Assembly: GCA_050012355.1 (NCBI GenBank)
Contig: JBEKHI010000239.1
Coordinates: 1 to 12,769, forward strand
DNA: 12,769 bases
DNA from: JBEKHI01 sp050012355
GTDB lineage: Bacteria; Actinomycetota; Actinomycetes; Streptosporangiales; Streptosporangiaceae
Direction: 5' to 3'
In this document: positions 6,740 to 12,769 of the stretch, piece by piece
Numbering within the stretch: position 1 is the stretch's first letter
How the letters are laid out: each line of letters starts with the position of its first letter
Notes under the pieces: generated by a model
The model's database searches: none
Told to the model about the DNA's origin: nothing
The model's input: the letters and a program-made list of their open reading frames with translations, nothing else
Translations under genes and position numbers: made by a program

Positions 6740-7762
6740 ATGCAGAACCGGATCCTGGGCCGTACCGGAGTCTCGGTCAGCCCGCTGTGCCTGGGCACGA
6801 TGATGTTCGGCCCGTGGGGCAATCAAGACGAGGCCGACTCCATCCGCGTCATCCACCGCGCCCTCGACGCGGGCATTAACTTCGTCGACACCGCCGACGT
6901 TTACTCCGCGGGCGAGTCCGAGCGGATCACCGGCAAGGCCCTAGCCGGACGGCGCGACGATATCGTCCTGGCGACCAAGTTCTTCATGCCGATGGGCACC
7001 AGCCCGAACGAGCGGGGCGGGTCGCGCCGGTGGATCATCCGCGAGGTCGAGAACTCGCTGCGCCGCCTGGGCACCGACTACATCGACCTCTACCAGGTGC
7101 ACCGGCCCAGCCAGGACACCGACGTCGAAGAAACCCTAGGCGCGCTGACCGACCTGGTACGGGCGGGCAAGGTCCGCTACATCGGCTCGTCCTCCTACGC
7201 CGCCAGCCAGATCGTCGAAGCCCAGTGGACCGCCCGCGACCGCCGCCTGGAACGGTTCGTCACCGAGCAGCCCCCGTACTCCATCCTGGTCCGCGGCATC
7301 GAGGCCGATGTGCTGCCCACCGCCCGCCGCCACGGCATGGGCATCCTCAGCTACAGTCCCCTGTCCGGCGGCTGGCTGTCCGGCCGCTGGACCAGAGACT
7401 CCTCCCCCGCCTCGGCGGCGCGGCCCGGTGCCCGCTTCGACATGACCAGCCCGGCCAACCAGCGGAAACTGGAAGTCGTCGACCAGCTCAGCAAGCTCGC
7501 GGGCGATGCGGGAATGACGCTCATCGACCTGGCCATTGCGTTCGTCATCAACCACCCCGCTGTCACCGCCGCGATCATCGGCCCTCGCACCATGGAACAG
7601 CTCGAATCCCAGCTCACCGCGACCGACGTCACCCTCACGGCCGACATCCTCGACCAGATCGACAAACTGGTCGCACCGGGCGTGACCATCAACCCGGACG
7701 ACAACAGCTACGGCGAGGCAGAACTAACTCGGGCCGCGCTCCGGCGCACCGGCGGAGTATGA
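6740..7762 (+). CDS. Aldo/keto reductase
   Basis: The 340-residue protein is a TIM-barrel, NAD(P)H-dependent oxidoreductase of the aldo/keto reductase superfamily that reduces aldehydes or ketones in the cytoplasm. The N-terminus RILGRTGVSVSPLCLGTMMFG is diagnostic. The catalytic tetrad is complete: Asp50 and Tyr55 in NFVDTADVYSAGESE, Lys80 in VLATKFF, His121 in LYQVHRPS. The cofactor-binding C-terminal part includes AAIIGPRTMEQLESQL. The length is normal for the bacterial YajO/PhdYeFe-like branch. The ATG at 6740 begins two bases after the CMD gene's TAA, with AAGGAA upstream, so the pair forms an operon. A hairpin terminator follows the stop. The substrate cannot be told from sequence. Confidence 0.96.
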   Translation: MQNRILGRTGVSVSPLCLGTMMFGPWGNQDEADSIRVIHRALDAGINFVDTADVYSAGESERITGKALAGRRDDIVLATKFFMPMGTSPNERGGSRRWIIREVENSLRRLGTDYIDLYQVHRPSQDTDVEETLGALTDLVRAGKVRYIGSSSYAASQIVEAQWTARDRRLERFVTEQPPYSILVRGIEADVLPTARRHGMGILSYSPLSGGWLSGRWTRDSSPASAARPGARFDMTSPANQRKLEVVDQLSKLAGDAGMTLIDLAIAFVINHPAVTAAIIGPRTMEQLESQLTATDVTLTADILDQIDKLVAPGVTINPDDNSYGEAELTRAALRRTGGV

Positions 7763-7769
7763 CAAGCAC

Positions 7770-7802
7770 GCCCGGCGTCGGACAACTGGTCTGCCGCCGG
7801 GC
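7770..7802 (+). terminator. Hairpin terminator after the aldo/keto reductase
   Basis: A perfect 8-bp stem is formed by GCCCGGCG at 7770-7777 and CGCCGGGC at 7795-7802. The loop is 17 nt and a pyrimidine-rich CTCTATTCTC follows. It lies 8 nt after the stop codon. Confidence 0.65.
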
Positions 7803-7925
7803 CTCTATTCTCAAGAATTCACGAATTGGATCACCACTTGCAAAGCTCACCCGGTGCTAAGTCGGTAGCAAGTCGACCCGAACCGAAGGACGCTCCGCGT
7901 CTGAGGATCGGAAGCCGCTCGGTAG

Positions 7926-8190
7926 CGAGTCGGTTTTGACGTCGTGCGCAACGGCTCCGAGCTAGCCGCGGCTCCTCGACCTGAAAGACGCAGCCCACTA
8001 CGGCGTATCGGTCGTCGCCGCAGGCAAGGCACGCGACGCTCACCGCTGGGCCACTCGCCTGGTCGAGCGACCTGCGCCTAGCCACACACTGCCGACAGCC
8101 TGTGGCCCGAACGCCGATTTAGCATGCATCAGACACGAACAGGCTCATCTCTGCGTTCGTGACACACGGTGCGGCTCCTGTAGCGGATGA
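7926..8190 (+). pseudogene. Frameshifted remnant of a hypothetical protein
   Basis: Two plus-strand frames with good codon use appear to join into one protein. The first, from 7926, reads RVGFDVVRNGSELA. The second, from 7969, reads RLLDLKDAAHYGVSVVAAGK and continues ARDAHRWATRLVER to a TGA at 8188-8190. A one-base shift near 7965-7970 separates them, and a stop at 7923-7925 closes the first frame upstream, so no intact gene exists. The 'LLDLKDxAHYG...A...A..LV' ending resembles the C-terminus of a recurring family of small actinobacterial hypothetical proteins, possibly HEPN-like, recalled by pattern only. The rest of the gap to 8296 holds no confident gene. A stretch from 8197 that reads AKSFYQVAAAVFPSASLSAW may be a second relic, of a membrane protein N-terminus. 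Confidence 0.35.
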
Positions 8191-8296
8191 TTGGTCATGC
8201 CGCCGAGGTCACGCGCAAAGTCGTTCTACCAGGTCGCGGCGGCGGTATTTCCCTCTGCCTCGTTGTCAGCGTGGCTGCTGCTCGCCGGGAGGATGC

Positions 8297-9133
8297 TCAC
8301 TGCTTTTTCGCCGGCTGGAGGTCGGGCGTGTCGTCGGGGAAGGTGGGGGCTTCAGCGCCGCCGTCGATTTCGATGACCTTGCCGGTGACGTAGCTCGCGG
8401 CGGGTGAAGCGAGCCATCTCGCGGTGTTCGCGACGTCGGCGACCGTAGCCAGCCGGTGCAGCGGGGTGGCCGAGACGATCTGCCGCCGCAGCTCGTCGTT
8501 GAGCACGGCTAGAAGGCCGTCGGTCTCCACTACGCCGGGGGCGATCGCGTTCACCCGGACGCCGGGCGCGAGTTCCACTGCCAGCAGGCGGGTCAGCTGG
8601 GCGAGTGCGGCCTTGACTGTCCCGTAGGTCACCATCTGGCGAGCGGCTAGGCGGTCCATTCTCGACGTGATGTTGATCACCGAGCCGCGGCCGCTGTCGA
8701 GCAGATACGGGGTCGCCCGTTTGGCGAGCTCAAACGGTGCGGCGACGTTGAAGTGGAACGCCGCGTCAAGAGCTTCCGGGGTCGTGTCGAGGTAGGCGGC
8801 GGGCATCGCGCCGCCGGCATTGTTGACCAGGATGTCGAGCCTGCCGTGCCCGGCGATAGCGCGCTCGACGATCTGCATTGCCCGGGACACGTCGGTGAGA
8901 TCGGCCGGGATGACCGACGCCAGCCGGCCCGCTGCCCGCACGGCGGCAGCGACGTCTTCGAGCTCGGTCGCGGTCCGGGCGACCAGTACCACGTCTGCCC
9001 CGGCCCGGGCGTAGGCCCGGGCAATTCCGGCCCCGATCCCCCTGCCCGCGCCGGTGACCAGCGCAACATACCCGTCAAGCCGGAACTCATCGGCGCCCTG
9101 GCCGGGGGGCGTCGACTGAACAGCCTGGGTCAT
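8297..9133 (-). CDS. SDR-family oxidoreductase
   Basis: The 278-residue protein is a classical short-chain dehydrogenase/reductase with a Rossmann fold that uses NAD(P)H to interconvert alcohols and ketones. The cofactor motif TGAGRGIG is at 27-34, the DL following the fourth strand is at 78-79, and NNAG is at 104-107. Catalytic residues are Asn129, Ser157, Tyr170 and Lys174 (YGTVK), with normal spacing. The closing IDGG motif is at 257-259, and about 20 extra polar residues follow it. The ATG at 9133 is preceded by AAGGCAGGGAA. It diverges from the HxlR regulator across 82 bp, the usual layout for a target of that regulator. It converges on the aldo/keto reductase with about 530 bp between their ends. 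The substrate is unknown. Confidence 0.95.
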   Translation of the reverse strand: MTQAVQSTPPGQGADEFRLDGYVALVTGAGRGIGAGIARAYARAGADVVLVARTATELEDVAAAVRAAGRLASVIPADLTDVSRAMQIVERAIAGHGRLDILVNNAGGAMPAAYLDTTPEALDAAFHFNVAAPFELAKRATPYLLDSGRGSVINITSRMDRLAARQMVTYGTVKAALAQLTRLLAVELAPGVRVNAIAPGVVETDGLLAVLNDELRRQIVSATPLHRLATVADVANTARWLASPAASYVTGKVIEIDGGAEAPTFPDDTPDLQPAKKQ

Positions 9134-9215
9134 TTCCCTGCCTTCTTTTAGTTGATGATTTGTAACAGGAGCTATTATCTGTGACTATCGGGGCGGGGCG
9201 GAAGGAGGCACGTTC
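9134..9215. promoter_or_regulatory. Divergent promoter region with dyad operator (SDR / HxlR)
   Basis: The region has a locally high AT content. GTAACAG at 9162-9168 and CTGTGAC at 9179-9185 form an inverted repeat (6 of 7 positions) with a 10-bp spacer. TATTAT at 9173-9178 inside it can serve as the -10 of the regulator, with TTGATG at 9152-9157 as a possible -35 (15-bp spacing). On the other strand GATAAT at 9174-9179 could serve the SDR gene. A regulator bound at the dyad would block both promoters. Confidence 0.55.
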
Positions 9216-9611
9216 ATGTCCCAGGGGAACACCGCTGTGCCCATCCAGGCCGAGGAGGAAGAGGCGTGCCCGATCGGTGAGGTCCTTGACCACATCGCCG
9301 GCAAGTGGAGCATCGGCATCATCGTCGCTGCCGCCGCCGGGCCTATCCGCTTCACCGAGCTGGAGCGCGCCATCGAGGGGATCAGCCGCCGGATGCTGAC
9401 CCTCAACCTGCGCAAGCTGGAACGCGACGGCCTGCTTGTCAGGACCGTGTACCCGACCGTGCCACCTAAGGTCGAGTACCGCCTTACCCCCATCGCCCGC
9501 GAACTAGGCGAATCATTCGCAATCCTCACTGCGTGGGCGGAACGACACCGCCGCGCCATCGCCGCGGCCCGCACCGCATACGACCATCGGCCCGGCGGCC
9601 CGGCGGCCTAA
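9216..9611 (+). CDS. HxlR-family winged-helix transcriptional regulator
   Basis: The 131-residue protein has the HxlR core at about residues 18-105. CPIGEVLDHIAGKW is followed by the recognition region GPIRFTELERAIEGISRRML, and the wing is VYPTVPPKVEYRLTP. Cys18 is at the position of the redox- or quinone-sensing cysteine known in YodB and HypR, so sensing of electrophiles or oxidants is possible but not shown. The ATG at 9216 has a near-ideal AAGGAGG ribosome site. It is divergent from the SDR gene, which it probably represses together with itself through the dyad at 9162-9185. The C-terminal tail is Ala/Arg/Gly-rich and likely disordered. Confidence 0.95.
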   Translation: MSQGNTAVPIQAEEEEACPIGEVLDHIAGKWSIGIIVAAAAGPIRFTELERAIEGISRRMLTLNLRKLERDGLLVRTVYPTVPPKVEYRLTPIARELGESFAILTAWAERHRRAIAAARTAYDHRPGGPAA

Positions 9612-9776
9612 CTGCCACCAGATGCCAGCCCTTCGCGATGAAATGCGAGCGTTCAGCTGGGTCGGTGTTGACGCCGGTCCTGGTGGAAACAGGCAGGCGG
9701 CCAGCGCGCCGGCGCCCAGCCCGATGAGCTCAATCGCCAATCCGACGATAGTCAATCCGTCTCCGTCATAGTTCAT
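9513..9776 (-). pseudogene. Possible membrane-protein remnant
   Basis: An ATG at 9776 opens an 87-residue frame that begins MNYDGDGLTIVGLAIELIGL and continues as an Ala/Gly/Leu helix, then FPPGPASTPTQLN. The N-terminal half looks like a true single membrane segment followed by the Pro-rich turn of small actinobacterial hypothetical membrane proteins. The second half degenerates into GC-rich frame noise and overlaps the 3' end of the HxlR gene on the opposite strand by 99 nt. The only ribosome site is a GGAG 12 nt upstream, which is weak. A decayed fragment is more likely than a working gene. Confidence 0.25.
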
Positions 9777-10156
9777 GGCGGATCGGACTCCAGGCGTGGG
9801 CACTTCATAACTAATCAATCCAGCTAGGGATTATCTCGGGGCGTGATCCTTGAGTGGGCTGCGCCGCGCCGAAACTGTTGCATCGGAGCATAGCCGTGAA
9901 AACAGCTACATCAGTAAGAACCCATGCGGCGAATAAAGCGGATCAGGTAAGGCTCATCCCGGGAGAAAATCCGGGGTGAACGATGTCGGCGAAGCGTCAC
10001 CAGCATACTGGTCACCAGATAGGAGTACTGATAAACGATAGGCGGATAGCGGCGCCCTATAGCGCCGAGTCGGCGCGCAATGTGAACCGCTATCGGTGGC
10101 GGTGGCGGTGCAGGAGAGTGCAGTTCGGCGTATCGGTCTGGCTTTGCGGCTGGCTG
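9777..10156. other. Non-coding stretch
   Basis: No reading frame here has convincing codon use. The frame from 9983 has a fair ribosome site (GGGGTGA) but uses ATA and other rare codons and resembles nothing known. Small hairpins are visible at about 9955-9977 (CCCGG...CCGGG) and 10049-10064 (GGCGC...GCGCC). I could not fit either to a known riboswitch. Confidence 0.4.
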
Positions 10157-10823
10157 CTACGCCGGGTGGCGCAGGCTGGCGAGATGGGCGAGGAGCAGTT
10201 CGGTCAGGCGTCCGGGGGTGCGTAGCGGCAGGTAGTGATCTGCCCCCGTGATGGCCTCGCCGTGAGCGGCGGGAATGCGTGCGGTGAGGGCCGCAGCGAG
10301 GACTCCGATCTGCGGGTGGTCATCGGCACCGTGCACAATCAGGGCCGGCGCGTCGATCTGGCCGAGCCGGGAGAACGCATCCCGGTCGGGATAGAGCGCG
10401 TGCTTCTCGTTACTGAGCCGCTTGTGCGCGTTCTCGCTCACCATCGCCATGATCGTCGGCCAGCCGGGTGCCTGTGGTCCCAGCGATGCCCAGATGACCA
10501 GTTCCAGCTCGGCGAGGCGCTCCGCGTCACCGGCGCGCCGCGCGGCAGCATATGCCGCAAGCTCCGGCGCCTGCGGCCAGCAGTAGCCGCTGGCCGAGGC
10601 TCCGGCCAGCGCCAGCGCCGATACCCGGCCAGGATAGGCCAGGGTGAAATCGAGCGTCATAGCGGATCACCTGGCAATGGCAGGCCAGACTGGGATACAC
10701 CCCGTCCCAGAGCCGGCTGTCCACCCCGGCACCATGCAACAGAACAACCGGCGCCCCGCTGCCGCAGCACCCGGCCCGCAGCTCACCACCATCAACACGC
10801 ACACGAGATGGCGCAGACCGCAA
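10157..10823 (-). pseudogene. Alpha/beta hydrolase gene with internal deletion
   Basis: Two minus-strand frames carry the two ends of one hydrolase. The N-terminal part starts at a TTG (10823) behind GAGGAGG, or at an ATG at 10856. It holds RVRVDGGELRAG, the oxyanion motif VVLLHGAG and strand VIRYDAR. The C-terminal part (frame 10660-10157) starts in TLDFTLAYPGRVSALALAGA and holds the acid-loop motif LIVHGADDHPQ and the catalytic-His segment TGADHYLPLRTP. The frames meet at about 10655-10668. The roughly 45-50 residues normally between RYDAR-G and ALDFTLAYP, including the nucleophile elbow G-x-S-x-G, are absent, and the reading frame changes at the junction. The original enzyme would have had about 265-270 residues. 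Lacking the nucleophile and frame, it cannot make an active product. The codon use is still good, so the loss looks fairly recent. Confidence 0.85.
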
Positions 10824-11151
10824 CCACTCCTCCTCAAGCAGCCGCCCCAAGAGCATCCCCGCCAAGCCTGGAGTAGCCCCGGCGGACCCCGTCCCGCACT
10901 TGATCCGCGTCACCCCGGATGCCGACCTGCCTGCCGTCACGCTCGAACTCGCAGAGAACGGCGAGTTCATCAGGTCTAGTGCACGGGTGATACATGGTGC
11001 GCCCGCGCGGGAGATGGCGGTGACGCTGGCCGTGTCCCGGCACCGGCCGGCCGGCGACCGGTATGTGACGGATGCGGGTACTGACTGGCGTGCGAGATGC
11101 TTGCAGCATCCCAGCAGCGGGATCTCCTGATCAGCCCGGAAGGGAAGCCTG
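10824..11151. other. Unassigned stretch with a perfect hairpin
   Basis: This gap separates the hydrolase pseudogene from the metallo-hydrolase. Both strands carry moderately gene-like frames: a plus-strand TTG frame 10900-11130 reading IRVTPDADLPAVTLELAENG, and a minus-strand frame reading PDELAVLCEFERDGRQVGIR. They cannot both be real and neither has a good ribosome site. A perfect 8-bp inverted repeat, GAACTCGC at 10945-10952 and GCGAGTTC at 10961-10968, lies in the middle. The promoter for the next gene should be near the right end, but no clear -10/-35 was seen. Confidence 0.35.
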
Positions 11152-12003
11152 TTGTCTACAGTCATCGACGTCGGCGGCATCAAGGTCAGCGCCCTGAACG
11201 ACGGCGAGGTTCACCTGCCGCCCATGTACTACCCGGGCCTCGACTTCGCCGCCCGCCCGGAACTCTTGCAGCCCGACGGGACCTACCACATCCCCGTGGG
11301 GTGCTTCCTGATCCAGGCAGCGGGCCTGGCCGTCCTTGTGGACGCGGGCCTGGGGCCGTCCAGCATCCCGTTCCCCCCAGATATCGCCGACGCGGCCGGG
11401 CTCACGGATCCGCCGGAGTCGATAGCCGCGGGAGGGCTGCTGCCCGGCGCGCTGGCGGCAGCCGGTGTCGCCCCGGCGGATATCACCACCGTCTTCCTCA
11501 CTCACCTGCACGCCGACCATATCGGGTGGGTCGCTCCTGGCGGTGTCCTGTTCTTTCCCAGCGCGGTGGTCATGTGCGCCGCCGTCGAGTGGGAAACCCA
11601 GCCCATCGCCCCCGCGCCCGGCGAGCTCGAGGGCAGGACGGGGCTCGCGGCCGCCCAGGCCGCGGGGGTGCTCCGTCTCATCGACACTGCCACCGCCGAG
11701 CTCGCGCCCGGCATCCGCGCGCATCACAGCCCTGGCCACACGCCCGGTCACTACGTAGTCAGCGTGTCGTCCCGAGGTGAGACCGCCTACCTGCTCGGAG
11801 ACGTCGTCCATCATCCCTTGCAGCTCAATGACCAGGGCATCTCGTTCCTTTCCGAGACCGAGCCCGAACGCGCACTGCGGGCACGCGAGGAACTCCTCAC
11901 GGCCCTGCAAGGATCCAGCGCAGCGATCGGCATGACCCACTTCCCAGGCCTGGACTTCCAGCGGATCACGACGGCAAACGGACGTGAGTGGACCACCGCC
12001 TAA
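11152..12003 (+). CDS. MBL-fold metallo-hydrolase (lactonase-like)
   Basis: The 283-residue protein belongs to the metallo-beta-lactamase superfamily and has the complete dinuclear metal site. The TH-L-H-A-DH motif gives His118, His120, Asp122 and His123; His196 lies in SPGHTPGH, Asp217 in LLGDVVHH and His263 in MTHFPG. The motif order and GHTPGH resemble the lactonase/AttM-AiiA-like and methyl parathion hydrolase-like branches, so hydrolysis of a lactone or ester is the best guess, and breakdown of signalling lactones is possible. No signal peptide is present. The start is TTG at 11152 behind GGAAGG at 8-nt spacing; no other start keeps the N-terminal strand (VIDVGGIKVSALNDGEV). A short truncated frame follows one base after the stop. 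Confidence 0.94.
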   Translation: MSTVIDVGGIKVSALNDGEVHLPPMYYPGLDFAARPELLQPDGTYHIPVGCFLIQAAGLAVLVDAGLGPSSIPFPPDIADAAGLTDPPESIAAGGLLPGALAAAGVAPADITTVFLTHLHADHIGWVAPGGVLFFPSAVVMCAAVEWETQPIAPAPGELEGRTGLAAAQAAGVLRLIDTATAELAPGIRAHHSPGHTPGHYVVSVSSRGETAYLLGDVVHHPLQLNDQGISFLSETEPERALRAREELLTALQGSSAAIGMTHFPGLDFQRITTANGREWTTA

Positions 12004-12004
12004 C

Positions 12005-12118
12005 ATGACAGAAATCCCCGTTCCGGCGCGTCTCGCCGACCATCCTGACCTGCTGCCCAGAAAATACAGGCGGATATCGCGTCACGGCTGGCCGGGATTG
12101 CGGGTCAGTCTCTCATGA
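12005..12118 (+). pseudogene. Truncated reading frame behind the metallo-hydrolase
   Basis: An ATG lies one base after the metallo-hydrolase TAA (TAAcATG), the spacing expected of a second operon gene. It reads MTEIPVPARLADHPDLLPRK and stops after 37 codons at 12118. The first 20 residues look like a real N-terminus. The last part runs into the 3' end of the recombinase remnant on the other strand, so the gene seems to have been cut by that DNA. The parent family is not identified. Confidence 0.3.
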
Positions 12119-12369
12119 TGAGGTCGTAGTGGCGGCGAGCCCGGGCGCCGCGCGCTGCCGCCGTAGTGCTCCAGCATCTGCGGGGACGACCAGCCGTTCA
12201 GCTCCATCAGGTCACCCTCGGCACCGCCACGCTCCAGCCAGATATGGCTGAAGTGATGCCGGAACCGGTACGGGTACACCGCCACCCCGGCCTGATCGCC
12301 GCGCCGTTTCACCATCTGGTAAATCCCGTTAGATGCACCGTGCTGTGTCGTACACCAACCGCGGGTTCC
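12082..12369 (-). pseudogene. Tyrosine recombinase (phage-type integrase) C-terminal remnant
   Basis: The minus-strand frame, open from a TGA at 12370-12372, carries the end of a tyrosine recombinase catalytic domain. It reads NGIYQMVKRRGDQAGV, then YRFRHHFSHIWLERGG (box II Arg, with Tyr where the first His usually stands), then EGDLMELNGWSSPQMLEHYG with the GW position and the nucleophile Tyr. The core-binding half and the first Arg are absent. After EHYGGSARR the frame slips by one base. The natural ending ARARRHYDLIMRD is found in the neighbouring frame, stopping at 12105-12107. The remnant is therefore truncated at one end and frameshifted at the other, and cannot be active. It marks a former integrative element or phage. 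No attachment site or tRNA was found beside it. Confidence 0.85.
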
Positions 12370-12703
12370 TCAGCAGCGACGAGATTGGCACAGGGACGAT
12401 ATCTTGCGCCACCGCCTCGAATGGTGTATCCGCAGGTCAGCGGTGTTCGGCTGCCTTCAGAGCGGCGGACTGCAAAGCCTTCACCTTTGTCCACGTTGTT
12501 CGAACAAGGTTCGTCATTTTTTACGAAAACATCCTGATAACTGCGAATACTCGCACTGTTGGAGCGATTTTACTTTGTTTCGACGTGTATGGCGGCGACG
12601 GTGCACGGACCTATAGCTGGCGACGTCCGGCCTAGGAGAGCGGTGTGAGCTTGCCGTTTAACCTTCGGGAATCTCCCGACGACCGCCCGGCAATTTGCCT
12701 GAT
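12370..12703. other. Non-coding, relatively AT-rich stretch with a LexA-like dyad
   Basis: No convincing complete gene is present. A very short minus-strand frame (12412-12329) reads VAQDIVPVPISSLLRNPRLV and may be another relic. The section 12490-12600 is clearly richer in A and T than its surroundings and could be a promoter region or foreign DNA. It contains TCGAAC-AAG-GTTCG at 12500-12513, close to the actinobacterial SOS box (TCGAAC-N4-GTTCGA) but one base shorter in the spacer, and the overlapping palindrome TTGTTCGAACAA at 12496-12507. Confidence 0.35.
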
Positions 12704-12769
12704 ATGCCCGAGCCTGCGGTGCCGCCCGGCGGCCCGGACTGGCCTGTCGGCAAGATGATGGAAACTAGC
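12704..12769 (+). CDS. Possible start of a gene running out of the window
   Basis: From an ATG at 12704 a frame is open to the window edge (22 codons), beginning MPEPAVPPGGPDWPVGKMME. An in-frame TAA lies a short distance upstream. No ribosome site precedes the ATG. A competing GTG at 12645 behind AGGAGA has a good ribosome site but stops within 40 codons. A minus-strand frame over the same bases is also open. The fragment is too short to identify. Confidence 0.3.
   Translation, partial: MPEPAVPPGGPDWPVGKMMETS

Noticed and set aside
7859..7936. Direct repeat TCGGTAGC(A/G)AGTCG at about 7862 and 7920
   Set aside because: Only two short copies, no associated element or array; possibly remains of degraded coding DNA.
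7831..8085. 84-codon minus-strand frame with several cysteines
   Set aside because: No ribosome site and no recognisable motif. The opposite strand carries a more protein-like segment (LLDLKDAAHYGV).
9900..9985. Possible riboswitch or structured leader
   Set aside because: Only a weak 5-6 bp stem is visible, no known aptamer consensus fits, and no real gene follows.
9983..10225. 80-codon plus-strand frame with GGGGTGA ribosome site
   Set aside because: Codon use is unlike its neighbours, the product is rich in Arg/Trp without a motif, and it overlaps the 3' end of the hydrolase pseudogene.
12480..12560. Possible tRNA or attachment site because of GTTCGAAC near the recombinase remnant
   Set aside because: No cloverleaf arms can be built around it. 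The sequence is a palindrome, not a T-arm.

Overview
The window comes from a high-GC Gram-positive actinomycete, probably a filamentous one. The evidence is strong G/C third-position bias, GTG and TTG starts with purine-rich ribosome sites, a SigE-family ECF sigma factor, an MLTR-type XRE regulator and an HxlR regulator. The species cannot be named from the sequence. Much of the window looks like an accessory region, with several intact regulator/oxidoreductase modules separated by broken genes.

Left end (1-1650, minus strand): a SigE-family ECF sigma factor gene overlaps by 4 bp a gene for a single-pass membrane protein with a propeller-like outer domain, which is cut by the window edge. This is the usual layout of a sigma factor with its membrane-bound partner or anti-sigma factor. 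Upstream of the sigma gene lies a cluster of TCACG/CGTGA pentamers, two of which form a hairpin over the GTG start.

1651-2601: a largely non-coding stretch with a long imperfect hairpin (1857-1910), a possible small basic gene on the minus strand with an excellent ribosome site (2073-2258), and a divergent promoter region.

2602-4803: the most distinctive gene, a 733-residue secreted protein made of 14 repeats. Each repeat has a C-x5-C pair and a W-(N/D)-G-x-x-W segment. The last repeat stops half way, and the stretch just after the signal peptide supplies what is missing. This suggests closed beta-propeller(s), possibly two of seven blades. A strong hairpin terminator follows.

4964-7762 (plus strand): an XRE/MLTR regulator, then a two-domain carboxymuconolactone-decarboxylase-like protein and an aldo/keto reductase only 2 nt apart. 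A 10-bp sequence occurs in inverted orientation in front of both the regulator and the enzyme pair and is a candidate operator. 8297-9611: an SDR oxidoreductase and an HxlR regulator diverge from an 82-bp region containing a dyad. Together these look like two small regulated redox or detoxification units; their substrates cannot be read from sequence.

9612-12769: a decaying region. It holds an alpha/beta hydrolase broken by an internal deletion that removes the nucleophile segment, an intact metallo-beta-lactamase-fold hydrolase (lactonase-like), a short truncated reading frame directly behind it, and the C-terminal remnant of a tyrosine recombinase. Shorter gene-like remnants lie at about 7926-8190 and 9513-9776. 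A possible new gene begins at the right edge. I saw no tRNA, rRNA, CRISPR array or intact insertion sequence.
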